A stretch of DNA of 64,000 bases from Shewanella khirikhana (GCF_003957745.1 NZ_CP020373.1:2961501-3025500), one strand, 5' to 3'. Shown: positions 43,815 to 53,125, counted from the first letter of the stretch. Translations and numbers: made by a program. The notes: generated by a model not told the origin, from the sequence alone.

Positions 43815-45806
43815 TTAACCCAGCAGCTCTTCGGCGGCGGCAACCACCTTGTCGACGGTGAAGCCGAACATTTCGAACAGCTGATTGGCTGGCGCTGACT
43901 CGCCGAAGCTGGTCATACCGATGATGCGGCCGTTCAGACCCACATACTTATACCAGTAATCGGCAATACCCGCTTCCACGGCCACGCGTTTTGTGACGCT
44001 GGCAGGCAGAACGGCTTCTTTATAGGCCGCATCCTGCTTGTCGAAGGCATCGGTAGATGGCATGGACACCACGCGTACCTGCTTGCCCTTGGCGGTCAGC
44101 TCGGCCTGCGCCTTCACGGCCAGCTCAACTTCAGAACCGGTGGCAATGATGATGAGCTCAGGTGCCGCGGCGCTGTCTACCAGCACGTAGCCGCCCTTGG
44201 CGACATTAGCCAGCTGCTCGGCGCTGCGTGGCATTTGCGCCAGGTTCTGACGGGAGAAGATCAGCGAAGTTGGGCCGTCTTTGCGCTCGATGGCATATTT
44301 CCAGGCCACGGCAGACTCAACCTGGTCACATGGGCGCCAGGTGCTCATGTTCGGGGTCACACGCAGCGAAGCGATTTGCTCTACTGGCTGGTGAGTCGGG
44401 CCGTCTTCGCCCAGACCGATAGAGTCGTGGGTGTAAACCTGGATGTTCTGCACCTTCATCAAGGCAGCCATACGCGTGGCGTTACGGGCATATTCCATAA
44501 ACATCAGGAAGGTAGCGCCGTATGGCACAAAGCCGCCGTGCAGAGCGATACCGTTGATGATGGCGGTCATACCGAACTCACGCACACCGTAGTGCAGGTA
44601 GTTACCGCTGGCATCGTCACCTGTGATGGACTTGGAAGCCGAGTACATGGTCAGGTTGGATGGGGCCAGGTCGGCACTGCCGCCGAGGAATTCAGGCAGC
44701 ATGGCGCCGAAGGCTTCCAGGGCGTTTTGTGAGGCTTTACGGGAAGCGATATTGGCAGGGTTGTTCTGCAACTTCTCGATATAGGCCTGGGCTTCTGCGC
44801 CGAAGTTGGCTGGCAGTTCGCCGTTCACGCGGCGCTGGTATTCTGCGGCCAGCTCTGGGTAAGCAGCGGCGTAAGCGGCAAACTTGGCATCCCAGGCTTT
44901 TTCAGAAGCGATACCGGCTTCTTTGGCATCCCACTCGGCATAAATGTCAGCAGGAATAACGAATGGATCGTGCTTCCAGCCGAGGAATTCACGGGCGGCT
45001 GCGATTTCAGCATCGCCCAGTGGCGCGCCGTGACAGTCGTGTGAACCGGACTTGTTTGGAGAGCCGTAACCAATCACAGTCTTACAGCAGATAAGGGTTG
45101 GACGAGGGTCAGCCTTGGCCGCCTTGATGGCAGCGTCGATGGCGTCGCTGTCGTGACCGTCAACACCGGCAATCACGTGCCAGCCGTAAGATTCGAAACG
45201 CTTTGGCGTGTCGTCGGTGAACCAGCCTTCAACGTGACCGTCGATAGAGATGCCGTTGTCATCCCAGAAGGCAATCAGTTTGCCCAGACCCAGGGTGCCT
45301 GCCAGAGAGCAAGCCTCGTGGGAGATACCTTCCATCAAGCAGCCGTCACCCATGAACACGTAGGTGAAGTGGTCAACGATGTCGTGACCGTCACGGTTGA
45401 ACTGAGCAGCCAGCACTTTCTCAGCAATGGCCATACCCACGCCGTTGGTGATGCCCTGACCCAGAGGACCCGTGGTGGTTTCGATGCCTGGGGCATAACC
45501 ATACTCAGGGTGGCCTGGGGTGCGAGAGTGCAACTGACGGAATTGCTTTAGATCGTCAATAGACAGGTCATAACCGGCCAGGTGCAGCAGCGAGTAGTGC
45601 AGCATGGAGCCGTGGCCATTGGAGAGGATGAAACGGTCGCGATCGGCCCACTGTGGATTGGTGGGGTTGTGCTTCAGATGACCGCGCCAAAGGACTTCGG
45701 CAATATCAGCCATCCCCATTGGGGCACCGGGGTGACCGGAGTTGGCCTTTTGAACGGCGTCCATGCTGAGGACACGGATAGCGTTGGCGAGTTCTTTACG
45801 AGACAT
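43815..45806 (-). CDS. tktA: Transketolase
   Basis: Thiamine-diphosphate enzyme moving two-carbon units between sugar phosphates in the pentose phosphate pathway. The 663-residue protein has the N-terminal MSRKELANAIRVLSMDAVQKANSGHPGAPMGMADI, the ThDP motif GDGCLMEGISHEA...WDDNGISIDG, and the pyrimidine-domain REFGMTAIINGIALHGG. The ATG at 45804-45806 follows AGGAGAG; the frame runs on upstream without family likeness. It supplies erythrose-4-phosphate, the substrate of the next gene product. Divergent from metK. Confidence 0.97.
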   Translation of the reverse strand: MSRKELANAIRVLSMDAVQKANSGHPGAPMGMADIAEVLWRGHLKHNPTNPQWADRDRFILSNGHGSMLHYSLLHLAGYDLSIDDLKQFRQLHSRTPGHPEYGYAPGIETTTGPLGQGITNGVGMAIAEKVLAAQFNRDGHDIVDHFTYVFMGDGCLMEGISHEACSLAGTLGLGKLIAFWDDNGISIDGHVEGWFTDDTPKRFESYGWHVIAGVDGHDSDAIDAAIKAAKADPRPTLICCKTVIGYGSPNKSGSHDCHGAPLGDAEIAAAREFLGWKHDPFVIPADIYAEWDAKEAGIASEKAWDAKFAAYAAAYPELAAEYQRRVNGELPANFGAEAQAYIEKLQNNPANIASRKASQNALEAFGAMLPEFLGGSADLAPSNLTMYSASKSITGDDASGNYLHYGVREFGMTAIINGIALHGGFVPYGATFLMFMEYARNATRMAALMKVQNIQVYTHDSIGLGEDGPTHQPVEQIASLRVTPNMSTWRPCDQVESAVAWKYAIERKDGPTSLIFSRQNLAQMPRSAEQLANVAKGGYVLVDSAAAPELIIIATGSEVELAVKAQAELTAKGKQVRVVSMPSTDAFDKQDAAYKEAVLPASVTKRVAVEAGIADYWYKYVGLNGRIIGMTSFGESAPANQLFEMFGFTVDKVVAAAEELLG

Positions 45807-46174
45807 GCTCTCTCCTGCTTGTATTGAGGCTTTTCGGGCAATTGTGGGCACATATTTTCCCTTAACAGGGCTTGTGGACGCAAATTTAAATTTCCACCAC
45901 AGTCGTAGAAAAATCACAGTTGCTTTTATGCAGCGGCCGCTACAGCAAACTATAGTCAAGAGGGCGTGCCAACTTAGCCCTTTATCACGCTGAATTTGTT
46001 GAATTTAATAATTTCCTTTGCCAAAACAGCCCACTGACAGTCAGGCATCTGGGTCACAAATGGCACTAAATTTTCCCAAACGGGGGATGATCGTGGAGAG
46101 AAATTCAACTAAAATGGCCGTCTAGATGTAGATGCTTCTACACGTTTAACGCTTAAAGACGAGATTTTCCAAAC
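45807..46174. other. Divergent promoter region tktA/metK
   Basis: 368 bases without a gene. It contains the metK -10 TAAAAT (46110-46115) and the tandem met-box array next to it; the tktA promoter must lie in the left half, but I could not pick a good -35/-10 pair. Confidence 0.6.
46116..46147 (+). promoter_or_regulatory. MetJ operator (four met boxes)
   Basis: Four adjoining 8-mers GGCCGTCT, AGATGTAG, ATGCTTCT, ACACGTTT match the met-box consensus AGACGTCT at 6, 5, 5 and 6 of 8 positions. They begin right after a -10 TAAAAT (46110-46115) and span the expected start site, so MetJ with SAM should repress metK. Confidence 0.7.
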
Positions 46175-47326
46175 ATGGCAAAACACTTGTTTACCTCTGA
46201 GTCGGTCTCAGAAGGTCATCCCGATAAAATTGCAGACCAGATCTCCGATGCCGTACTCGACGCTATCCTGGCCCAGGATCCCAAGGCCCGCGTTGCGTGC
46301 GAAACTTACGTAAAAACCGGTATGGTAATGGTGGGCGGTGAAATCACTACCTCTGCCTGGGTTGATATCGAAGAACTGACCCGTAACACTGTCCGTGAAA
46401 TTGGCTACGTTCATTCTGACATGGGCTTCGACGCCAACTCCTGTGCGGTTCTGAGCGCCATCGGTAAGCAGTCTCCCGACATCAACCAGGGTGTTGACCG
46501 CAGCGACCCACGTGAACAGGGCGCCGGCGACCAGGGTTTGATGTTTGGCTACGCCAGCAACGAAACCGACGTGCTGATGCCAGCCCCAATCACCTACGCC
46601 CACGCGCTGGTGAAGCGTCAGTCTGAAGTGCGTAAAGACGGCACCCTGCCTTGGCTGCGCCCAGACGCCAAGTCTCAGGTAACCTTCGCCTACGATGAAG
46701 GCAAGATTATCGGCATCGATGCCATCGTACTTTCTACCCAGCACTGCGACTCTGTGTCTCAGTCTGATCTGGTAGAAGGCGTGATGGAAACCATCATCAA
46801 GCCTGTGTTACCTGCCCAGTGGCTGAACAAGGACACCAAGTTCTTTATCAACCCAACTGGCCGTTTCGTTATCGGTGGCCCTATGGGTGACTGTGGTCTG
46901 ACTGGTCGTAAGATCATCGTTGACACCTACGGCGGCATGGCCCGTCACGGTGGCGGCGCTTTCTCCGGTAAAGACCCATCCAAGGTTGACCGCTCAGCCG
47001 CATACGCTGCCCGTTATGTTGCCAAAAACATCGTGGCTGCCGGTCTGGCTGACCGCTGTGAAATCCAGGTTTCCTACGCCATCGGCGTGGCCGAGCCAAC
47101 GTCCATCAGCATCGAGACCTTCGGTACCGGTAAGCTGCCTGAAGAGAAACTCATCCAGCTGGTGCGTCAGCACTTCGACCTGCGCCCATACGGCCTGACC
47201 GAAATGCTGAACCTGGCCCGTCCTATCTACCAGGCGACTGCCGCATACGGCCACTTCGGCCGCAGCGAGTTCCCCTGGGAGCAAACCGACAAGGCCGAGG
47301 CCCTGCGCGCAGACTCAGGTCTGTAA
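46175..47326 (+). CDS. metK: S-adenosylmethionine synthase
   Basis: Makes SAM from methionine and ATP. The 383-residue protein starts AKHLFTSESVSEGHPDKIADQISDAVLDA, and has the signatures GAGDQGLMFGYA, the P-loop-like GGGAFSGKDPSKVDRS and DTYGG. Preceded by a MetJ-type operator, giving feedback by its own product, and followed by a strong terminator. It provides the methyl donor for the many methyltransferases and the radical SAM protein in the window. Confidence 0.98.
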   Translation: MAKHLFTSESVSEGHPDKIADQISDAVLDAILAQDPKARVACETYVKTGMVMVGGEITTSAWVDIEELTRNTVREIGYVHSDMGFDANSCAVLSAIGKQSPDINQGVDRSDPREQGAGDQGLMFGYASNETDVLMPAPITYAHALVKRQSEVRKDGTLPWLRPDAKSQVTFAYDEGKIIGIDAIVLSTQHCDSVSQSDLVEGVMETIIKPVLPAQWLNKDTKFFINPTGRFVIGGPMGDCGLTGRKIIVDTYGGMARHGGGAFSGKDPSKVDRSAAYAARYVAKNIVAAGLADRCEIQVSYAIGVAEPTSISIETFGTGKLPEEKLIQLVRQHFDLRPYGLTEMLNLARPIYQATAAYGHFGRSEFPWEQTDKAEALRADSGL

Positions 47327-47342
47327 TCAGGCACTTGCCCAT

Positions 47343-47368
47343 AAAAAACCGCCGAAAGGCGGTTTTTT
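47343..47368 (+). terminator. metK terminator
   Basis: AAAAAACCGCC, loop GAAA, GGCGGTTTTTT; an 11-bp stem 17 bases after the stop. Confidence 0.9.
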
Positions 47369-47419
47369 ATTGTCCTGAATTGGGTATCAAGATGCGGCTG
47401 CACGGCCTTGATAGCGCTA

Positions 47420-47752
47420 TCAGCAGTGATCGAAATGGGCGGTTTCCACCAACATAAAACCAAGCTGAGATTCAGGCACGGCCACCATTTCAAGCACGGT
47501 CAGCTCAGAAGCTGCTGGCAGTTCCTGGTATTCCCAGCATCCCTGCCAGTGATTCACAGCGCCACAAAATACCCCCTGCCCGTCTGCAAGCAGCCAATAG
47601 CCTTCACGCGGCATACCACCACGAAATGCGCTGACCTCAAGACCTTTATGCTGACACAGGCTGAAGGCGAACCTGAGTTTATCCCAAGCACTTAACGGAT
47701 GATGGGCGTAGGGTGCCAGTAAGGATTCAATTGGGGTGGGACTTACAGCCAT
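47420..47752 (-). CDS. Small hypothetical protein coupled to EIIC-EAL
   Basis: A 110-residue cytoplasmic-looking protein with no recognised domain. Its ATG lies within the end of the EIIC-EAL gene (10-base overlap), with GGAGAACC inside the upstream coding sequence as ribosome site, so it is translationally coupled and probably functions with that protein. Notable are clustered aromatic residues in REGYWLLADGQGVFCGAVNHWQG and four cysteines. Its low-complexity tail FDHC ends the operon. Confidence 0.7.
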   Translation of the reverse strand: MAVSPTPIESLLAPYAHHPLSAWDKLRFAFSLCQHKGLEVSAFRGGMPREGYWLLADGQGVFCGAVNHWQGCWEYQELPAASELTVLEMVAVPESQLGFMLVETAHFDHC

Positions 47753-49806
47753 GGTTCTCCCTGTTGGTCGGCGCTGTATTCACTACTGTCGCTGGAGGCA
47801 TCATTGTGCAGCATGGCGTAGGCGCGGGCAATCTCGGCCGGCATCGCCTTGGCATACAGCCACCCCTGCACATAACCTACACCGGCGTTGGCCACAAAGG
47901 TGGCTTCGGCCTCGGTTTCCACCCCTTCGGCCACCAGCGCAAACCCCAGGTTCTGACACAAATCGCACACCTGACAATAGAGCACCCGCCCCTTATCTTC
48001 CTGCGCCTTGGCCAGCATGCTGCGGTCTAATTTAATGCCGTCCACCCCGATTTGAGTCAGCAGGCTAAGGCTCGAAAAACCGGTGCCAAAGTCATCCAGC
48101 AGGAAACGGAACCCCAGGGTTTGCAATTGCTCAATCGACTTGTTGATGCCATCCAGATCCTTCATAAAGGCGCTTTCGAGGATCTCTACCTCAATTTGTG
48201 CCGCATAGCGTCCAAGAGCGGTTCTGAGGCGATCGAGCATTTGCACATCGTTGAGATTATTGGGGTCAAGGTTGATGCTCACCTTGGGCTGAAAACCCAT
48301 TTTCTCCCAACGAGTTAAATCTTCTGCCACCGTGGTTATCACAAAGCGATCAATCACGTGGGAAAAGCCCGCCTTCTGGAAGGCATCGATAAACCAGGGG
48401 CCTTTTATCTGACCATGGGCATCTTTAAGCCGCAGCAAGGCCTCGAAACCGACAACCTTTTTCTCCGGCAACTTGAGTTTGGGCTGATAGTAGATAAGCA
48501 GTTCACCGGACAGCACTTCACGGACAGTTTTTTCAAGGTTGCGGCTGGCTGCCAGGGTCTCCGACTGATTACGGCTGTACTGACGTTCAGACAGACGCTC
48601 AATGTCATATTGCAGCTCGGCGCGTTTAATCAGCTCTCTATCGAAGCTGTTGGTATCGGTAAACACACTGTAGCGGCGGATAAAGGGGCGATAGACAAAC
48701 ACCCCGATGATGACCAACAGAATTTGCAGCAAAATAACCCCAAAGCCACCGGAGGCAATCCAGCTGTTGAGGAAAATCGGCGTCACCCAGGGGAATGGCC
48801 TGCCATCGAATTGCATCAGCCCGGTTTGCAATACCGACCAGGCCAGCAGCACGTTTAGGCAAGGCAGGACAACGAACGGCACCGCCATGCGCAGGTTAAA
48901 CACAATCGGCAGGCCATAGATCAGCAGCTCGTTGATATTAACCAGCGAAAAAGGGGCCGCGATTTTGGCTAGGTTTCGGCTTTGGGCATCACGACTTTCA
49001 AGGAAAATGGCAATAAGTAATGGAATGGTGGCACCGCTGCCGCCAAGCAGCACAAAAAGGTCCATAAACTGGCTCAGCGTCAGACCGGGAGCTATCAGCT
49101 GCTGGCCATTGTCAGATCCCATCAGCAGCAGATACGCATTATCGCCATGCACCCCAAAACACCACAGCAAATGGGTCACCAACACCCGAAACAGCACCTG
49201 CCCAAGCGCTCCGAACTCGCCAATGGCATCAAGCAGCGGCGTGCCGGCAAACTGCATCCCCAGAGTTACCCCATGCAGCACCAGCAACACCAGCACAAAG
49301 GTCAGCACCATGGGCACAATCAAATTAATGTGCTGCTGCAAATAGTTACTGAGCTCGGTGCTTCTCACCAACTTCAGGGAGTCGAGCAGTAAAAACTGCC
49401 TCAGCACATAGGTGGCAAAAATGGGAGTAAAAACAATGCGCGGGTCATTAAGCACCTCAATCATGTAGTCACTGAATACCTGCCCTTGCTGGGCATGTAC
49501 GTGCAGCGAAAACACAATCCCCAACGACAGGGTAGCGGTGGCAATGGGAGAGATTTCGAGGTACTTGGCAAAGTGATACGACAGCGACAACATGGCCAGC
49601 AGCGGGAACAAATGTCCCAGTGTGGCACTGATACCGCCAAACCATAAAAAAGCGTCAGTTTTGGCAAGCTCTGGCGTAAAGGTATCGCCAAGCACGGGAA
49701 TGAGAGCAAGCAGTGCATTGATCAGCAGAAAAGGCAGCAGCGCGATGAAGGACTCACGCACTGCGAGCAGAAAGCTTCTGTCGATCAACTGAAAACTGCC
49801 GGGCAT
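47743..49806 (-). CDS. PTS EIIC-like membrane domain fused to EAL phosphodiesterase
   Basis: A 687-residue chimera. Residues 1-375 form a lactose/cellobiose-type PTS EIIC domain: about ten hydrophobic segments, WCFGVHGDNA (215-224) and NINELLIYGLPIVFN (290-304, Leu instead of the usual Pro after Glu). After a charged linker comes an EAL domain with apparently intact catalysis: FEALLR (Glu455), Asn512, EILES (Glu541), DDFG (571-572), IKLD (Lys592), AEGVE (Glu627/630) and VQGW (Gln647). No EIIA, EIIB or HPr gene lies near, so sugar phosphorylation by this protein is doubtful; sensing of a sugar coupled to c-di-GMP breakdown is the favoured inference. Confidence 0.9.
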   Translation of the reverse strand: MPGSFQLIDRSFLLAVRESFIALLPFLLINALLALIPVLGDTFTPELAKTDAFLWFGGISATLGHLFPLLAMLSLSYHFAKYLEISPIATATLSLGIVFSLHVHAQQGQVFSDYMIEVLNDPRIVFTPIFATYVLRQFLLLDSLKLVRSTELSNYLQQHINLIVPMVLTFVLVLLVLHGVTLGMQFAGTPLLDAIGEFGALGQVLFRVLVTHLLWCFGVHGDNAYLLLMGSDNGQQLIAPGLTLSQFMDLFVLLGGSGATIPLLIAIFLESRDAQSRNLAKIAAPFSLVNINELLIYGLPIVFNLRMAVPFVVLPCLNVLLAWSVLQTGLMQFDGRPFPWVTPIFLNSWIASGGFGVILLQILLVIIGVFVYRPFIRRYSVFTDTNSFDRELIKRAELQYDIERLSERQYSRNQSETLAASRNLEKTVREVLSGELLIYYQPKLKLPEKKVVGFEALLRLKDAHGQIKGPWFIDAFQKAGFSHVIDRFVITTVAEDLTRWEKMGFQPKVSINLDPNNLNDVQMLDRLRTALGRYAAQIEVEILESAFMKDLDGINKSIEQLQTLGFRFLLDDFGTGFSSLSLLTQIGVDGIKLDRSMLAKAQEDKGRVLYCQVCDLCQNLGFALVAEGVETEAEATFVANAGVGYVQGWLYAKAMPAEIARAYAMLHNDASSDSSEYSADQQGEPWL

Positions 49807-49878
49807 ACCACTTGCGACTCACTCAGTAACATTAAAATAACCTTAACCTATAAAACCATGGCGTGACAGGTAATTTGC

Positions 49879-50409
49879 TCAGAGCGGTTTAAGCAATAAG
49901 TAGAAACCCCGTCCATTGTCATCAAAAAAGTCAGCCACTTGCATCTGTGCCCGCTGCACGTGCACATTGAGTGAGTGCTCATTTTCCTCGGCAATAAAGG
50001 TGACAAGGCCATCGAAGCGTTTCTTGGCCTGCGCCAAAATTTCATTCACCAGCGGTGTGAACACGCCCTTGCCGCGAAACGCCGGCGCCACCCACACAGG
50101 CCCATAGCAGCCAGGCCTTTGCAGACGGATATCCAGCTCCTTTGCCACAGATTGGGCGCGGGAAAAAAGTCGCCGGTAAAATGCCGAGCCCTGATAAAAG
50201 CCTTCAGATGTCACCACCCCATAGCCGACAATGGCGCCGCCTTGCAGCGAAAGCAGTAACAGCTCCCGAGCAATTAGTTCAGTAAAGGCTTTTTTATCAA
50301 AGAGCTGCGCCTCAAGCCCTGGGTCGTCGGAGCTTAACTCATCGCGGCCATGGCGCCGCTCCAGTGCGACCAGCGCCGCTATATCATCGGGGGTTGCCAG
50401 TCTAATCAC
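49879..50409 (-). CDS. GNAT family N-acetyltransferase
   Basis: A 176-residue acetyl-CoA-dependent acetyltransferase of unknown substrate. The acetyl-CoA-binding motif is GPVWVAPAFRGKGVFTPLV (about residues 103-121), with the R-x-x-G-x-G/A pattern as RGKGVF. N-terminal IRLATPDDIAALVALERRHG is the usual first strand and helix. ATG at 50407-50409. Single gene between the EIIC-EAL operon and the divergent GAF gene pair. Confidence 0.88.
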   Translation of the reverse strand: MIRLATPDDIAALVALERRHGRDELSSDDPGLEAQLFDKKAFTELIARELLLLSLQGGAIVGYGVVTSEGFYQGSAFYRRLFSRAQSVAKELDIRLQRPGCYGPVWVAPAFRGKGVFTPLVNEILAQAKKRFDGLVTFIAEENEHSLNVHVQRAQMQVADFFDDNGRGFYLLLKPL

Positions 50410-50553
50410 TCAAGGCTCCGATTGGCGAAAAATGCCATTATACCCGAGTTACTCCCCCAGACGATGAATTGAGCAAATCTGCTGAAAATTTGCGGTTTTG
50501 CGACTTGAGAACCACACTGTACTGAGTCCCAAGGAATAAGGCGCCCGCCCCCT

Positions 50554-51543
50554 ATGCTGCCAGAATCAGTCAACCCCCACACAAGCTTGCTCGAGTCTGA
50601 CACGCCTCAGGTCAACCTGGTGCGTTGGATGCATCAATGCGAGCTAATCAAGCGTTACTACGAAGCCGACTATGTGTTTGTGGCACAAAAAATTGCGCAG
50701 GGATTTGAAGTTCTGGTCAGTGCCATCGCCGATGTGCCCCATTTCACCTCCGGACAGACCTTTGACAGGGATACCCCCCTGTTTTTGGATCTGGTGAACG
50801 CCATGCCCGACGGACTTTCCATTGATTTGAGCCGCTACGCTGCCGGAGAGCTGCCCGCCGAGTTCGACAACTGCATCGGCTTGTTGGCCCGCCCCATTCT
50901 CTGGCCCGACGGGTCCATTTTTGGTTGCCTGTGTGTGCTGTCACACAGCAAAGTTGAAAATCAAAGCCTCAACAGCCTGATGCTGGAGCCGTTTCAAATA
51001 TTGCTGCAACAGGACTTGGCACTGCTGTGCCAAAGTCACAGAGTTGAGTCGCTGTCGATGCGGGACCGGGAAACCGGCATGCTCAATCACTATGGCTTTA
51101 TCATGATGGCGCCAAGGCAACTGAACCTTGGGCGCCGTTTTGGTGCCCATGCCGGGATCATTTTCTTTGAACTGCTGGACGACCCGGCCAAGCCAAAAGA
51201 CCTGACCGAGAAACATCACCGGCTGCTGGGCAACATAGTGCAGCACACCATACGCACCGCCGACATAGCCGCACACTACAGCGACACCCTGTTTGTGGTA
51301 CTGGCGTTTTTGGACAACGAGCGCGACCTGTCCCACATAGTGCACAGGGTCGAAAAACAGCTGGCACAGCAGGACCCTAACCTGAAATTGGATCACAGCT
51401 ACCGCTTCTTTACGCCCGATACCAGCACCAAGCTTGGCCCCATGCTGACACTGGCAAAAGAAAACCTGCAAAGCTGGCAAAGGGAGCAACGCGCCAAGGC
51501 CGCTGCCAATGAAGAAAATGCCAAGGAGACAGCCCCCGAATAG
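50554..51543 (+). CDS. GAF plus degenerate GGDEF protein, copy 1
   Basis: A 329-residue cytoplasmic protein: GAF-like domain (about 22-155, with RPILWPDGSIFGCLCVL) and a C-terminal domain with GGDEF fold start DRETGMLNHYGF (171-182; consensus D-x-L-T-G-L-x-N-R-R-x-F). At the catalytic site it has YSDTL (242-246) where GGDEF should be, so diguanylate cyclase activity is not expected. It contains MAPRQLNLGRRFGAHAG, shared almost exactly with the next gene. Probable role: regulatory protein that senses a ligand through GAF; c-di-GMP or GTP binding is unproved. Confidence 0.83.
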   Translation: MLPESVNPHTSLLESDTPQVNLVRWMHQCELIKRYYEADYVFVAQKIAQGFEVLVSAIADVPHFTSGQTFDRDTPLFLDLVNAMPDGLSIDLSRYAAGELPAEFDNCIGLLARPILWPDGSIFGCLCVLSHSKVENQSLNSLMLEPFQILLQQDLALLCQSHRVESLSMRDRETGMLNHYGFIMMAPRQLNLGRRFGAHAGIIFFELLDDPAKPKDLTEKHHRLLGNIVQHTIRTADIAAHYSDTLFVVLAFLDNERDLSHIVHRVEKQLAQQDPNLKLDHSYRFFTPDTSTKLGPMLTLAKENLQSWQREQRAKAAANEENAKETAPE

Positions 51544-51628
51544 AACACAGCGTTCGTCAGGCTGGATTTTTCTCAATTTGCTGGCTAAGTTATGATGTAA
51601 TAACAAAAATTACATTATGTGAACATTC

Positions 51629-53125
51629 ATGTCTTTACACCCTGTTTCCGAATGGTTGCTGGAACATCCCCACCCGGCCATCGATGAACCCCGTTGGCAT
51701 CAGCTCACTCAGCTTCTTTGTCAGCTTTTCAAGGCCAGCGCCAGTGCCCTGGTGCAGTACCACTTTGGCGATGCCAGACTGATTTCGGTCAAACAGAACA
51801 AAAATGTTGGCCTGACCCAGGGTGCCATTGAGCCTATCGATCATCTTAAGCAGCGTCTGTCCAACACCTCATTACCGGACGAAGGCATCTGGCGCCATGG
51901 CCTGATTGAACTGCCCCTGCATTGGCCCGGTGGCGGCATTTTTGGTGCCGTACTGCTGGTATGCGACAAACTGCCCCCTAACCTCGACAGCTGCCAAACC
52001 CTGGCCGCCCCCATCATCGATTACCTGCAATCTGAGCTGAAGGTATACCGTCAGGCAAGACAAATGGAGCAACTGTCTCTGCAGGACGAAGCCACCCAGA
52101 TGCTGAACAGCCACGGTTTCAATCTGATGGCGCCCAGGCAACTGAATCTGAGCCGCCGACTGGGCTCCCACGCCGGCTTGGTATTGATGGAAAACGGAAC
52201 TGAATACCAGGGCCATGAAGCCGAAGAAAAGCTGCGCTCGCTGGCGCAGGTGGTGTTTGATAACCTGCGTGAAGCCGATTTGGCAGCCCGGATTGGCAAC
52301 CAGATTGTGCTGCTCGCCTTTGTCGACAGCGAAGCGAACCTCGACTCCCTGGTCACCCGGCTTCGCAAGCAGTTCGCCCGCAAGCTTGAGCCGCAGCGGG
52401 TACTCACCGGCCACAGCTTCTTCACCCCCGACTCGCATCTGGAACTCGGCCCCATGATGGCCCAGGCAAACGATGAGCTGCAAACTACCCGAGCACGCCT
52501 GTATCCCAAAGCGGTGATAAGCAAACCCATTGAACCGTTGGATAACGAAACGCTGAATATCAGCGAACAGTTTATGGCCACTGAAGCCGCAGCCGACGAG
52601 AGCCCCGTTGAGGATGTGGCTGAGCCTGTGGAGGATGCGGCCGAACCGGTTGAGGAGGTGACAGAATCCGTTGAAGATATAACTGAGCCCGTTGAAGAAG
52701 TAACTGAGGATATAACTCCGGACGTGACTCAGGCCGAAGCAGACGAACAGCCAGACAACACACCAGCCGCTGACGTCCTCGTTCAGCAGCCCGGCGTCAA
52801 TGAAAGTTCAGAAGCAGCCGCCGATGGCTCGGAGCGAGTCACTGATGGTTCTCAAATATCTGAAGGCTCTCAACAAGTCGCTGAAGGCTCTGGCGAAGTG
52901 ACTCAAGAGACGCCAGCAGAAAAACCAAAGCGGCGTGGCAGAAGTGCGGCGAAATCCTCCGCAACTGGCGCTGGCAATACAACCGGCAGCAGAAGCTCGG
53001 GCAGAAGGCGCTCAGCGGCCAAAACCACGGCAGACAGCAACGCTGACAATGGCCCGGCGAGTAAAAGCACTGCCGGCAAAAGCACACCCAGAAGTAGCGG
53101 ACGGCGCAAGAAAACCAGCGACTGA
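51629..53125 (+). CDS. GAF plus degenerate GGDEF protein, copy 2, with acidic repeat and basic tail
   Basis: A 498-residue paralogue of the preceding gene. GAF-like region about 23-140 (LPLHWPGGGIFGAVLLVC) and degenerate GGDEF about 150-300, with EATQMLNSHGF and MAPRQLNLSRRLGSHAG like copy 1 and IGNQI (222-226) replacing GGDEF. After residue 320 comes a disordered tail: five 7-residue acidic repeats (pattern V-E-[D/E]-x-[A/T]-E-[P/S/D]), then a Ser/Arg/Lys-rich stretch KRRGRSAAKSS...SSGRRRSAAK. Opposite charges may let it fold back or bind nucleic acid. No enzyme activity predicted. Confidence 0.83.
   Translation: MSLHPVSEWLLEHPHPAIDEPRWHQLTQLLCQLFKASASALVQYHFGDARLISVKQNKNVGLTQGAIEPIDHLKQRLSNTSLPDEGIWRHGLIELPLHWPGGGIFGAVLLVCDKLPPNLDSCQTLAAPIIDYLQSELKVYRQARQMEQLSLQDEATQMLNSHGFNLMAPRQLNLSRRLGSHAGLVLMENGTEYQGHEAEEKLRSLAQVVFDNLREADLAARIGNQIVLLAFVDSEANLDSLVTRLRKQFARKLEPQRVLTGHSFFTPDSHLELGPMMAQANDELQTTRARLYPKAVISKPIEPLDNETLNISEQFMATEAAADESPVEDVAEPVEDAAEPVEEVTESVEDITEPVEEVTEDITPDVTQAEADEQPDNTPAADVLVQQPGVNESSEAAADGSERVTDGSQISEGSQQVAEGSGEVTQETPAEKPKRRGRSAAKSSATGAGNTTGSRSSGRRRSAAKTTADSNADNGPASKSTAGKSTPRSSGRRKKTSD
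52607..52711 (+). repeat. Five 21-bp in-frame coding repeats
   Basis: Units at 52607, 52628, 52649, 52670 and 52691, each starting GTTGA or GTGGA and encoding V-E-[D/E]-[V/A/I]-[A/T]-E-[P/S/D]. Diverged at third positions, so not a recent expansion. Confidence 0.85.
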
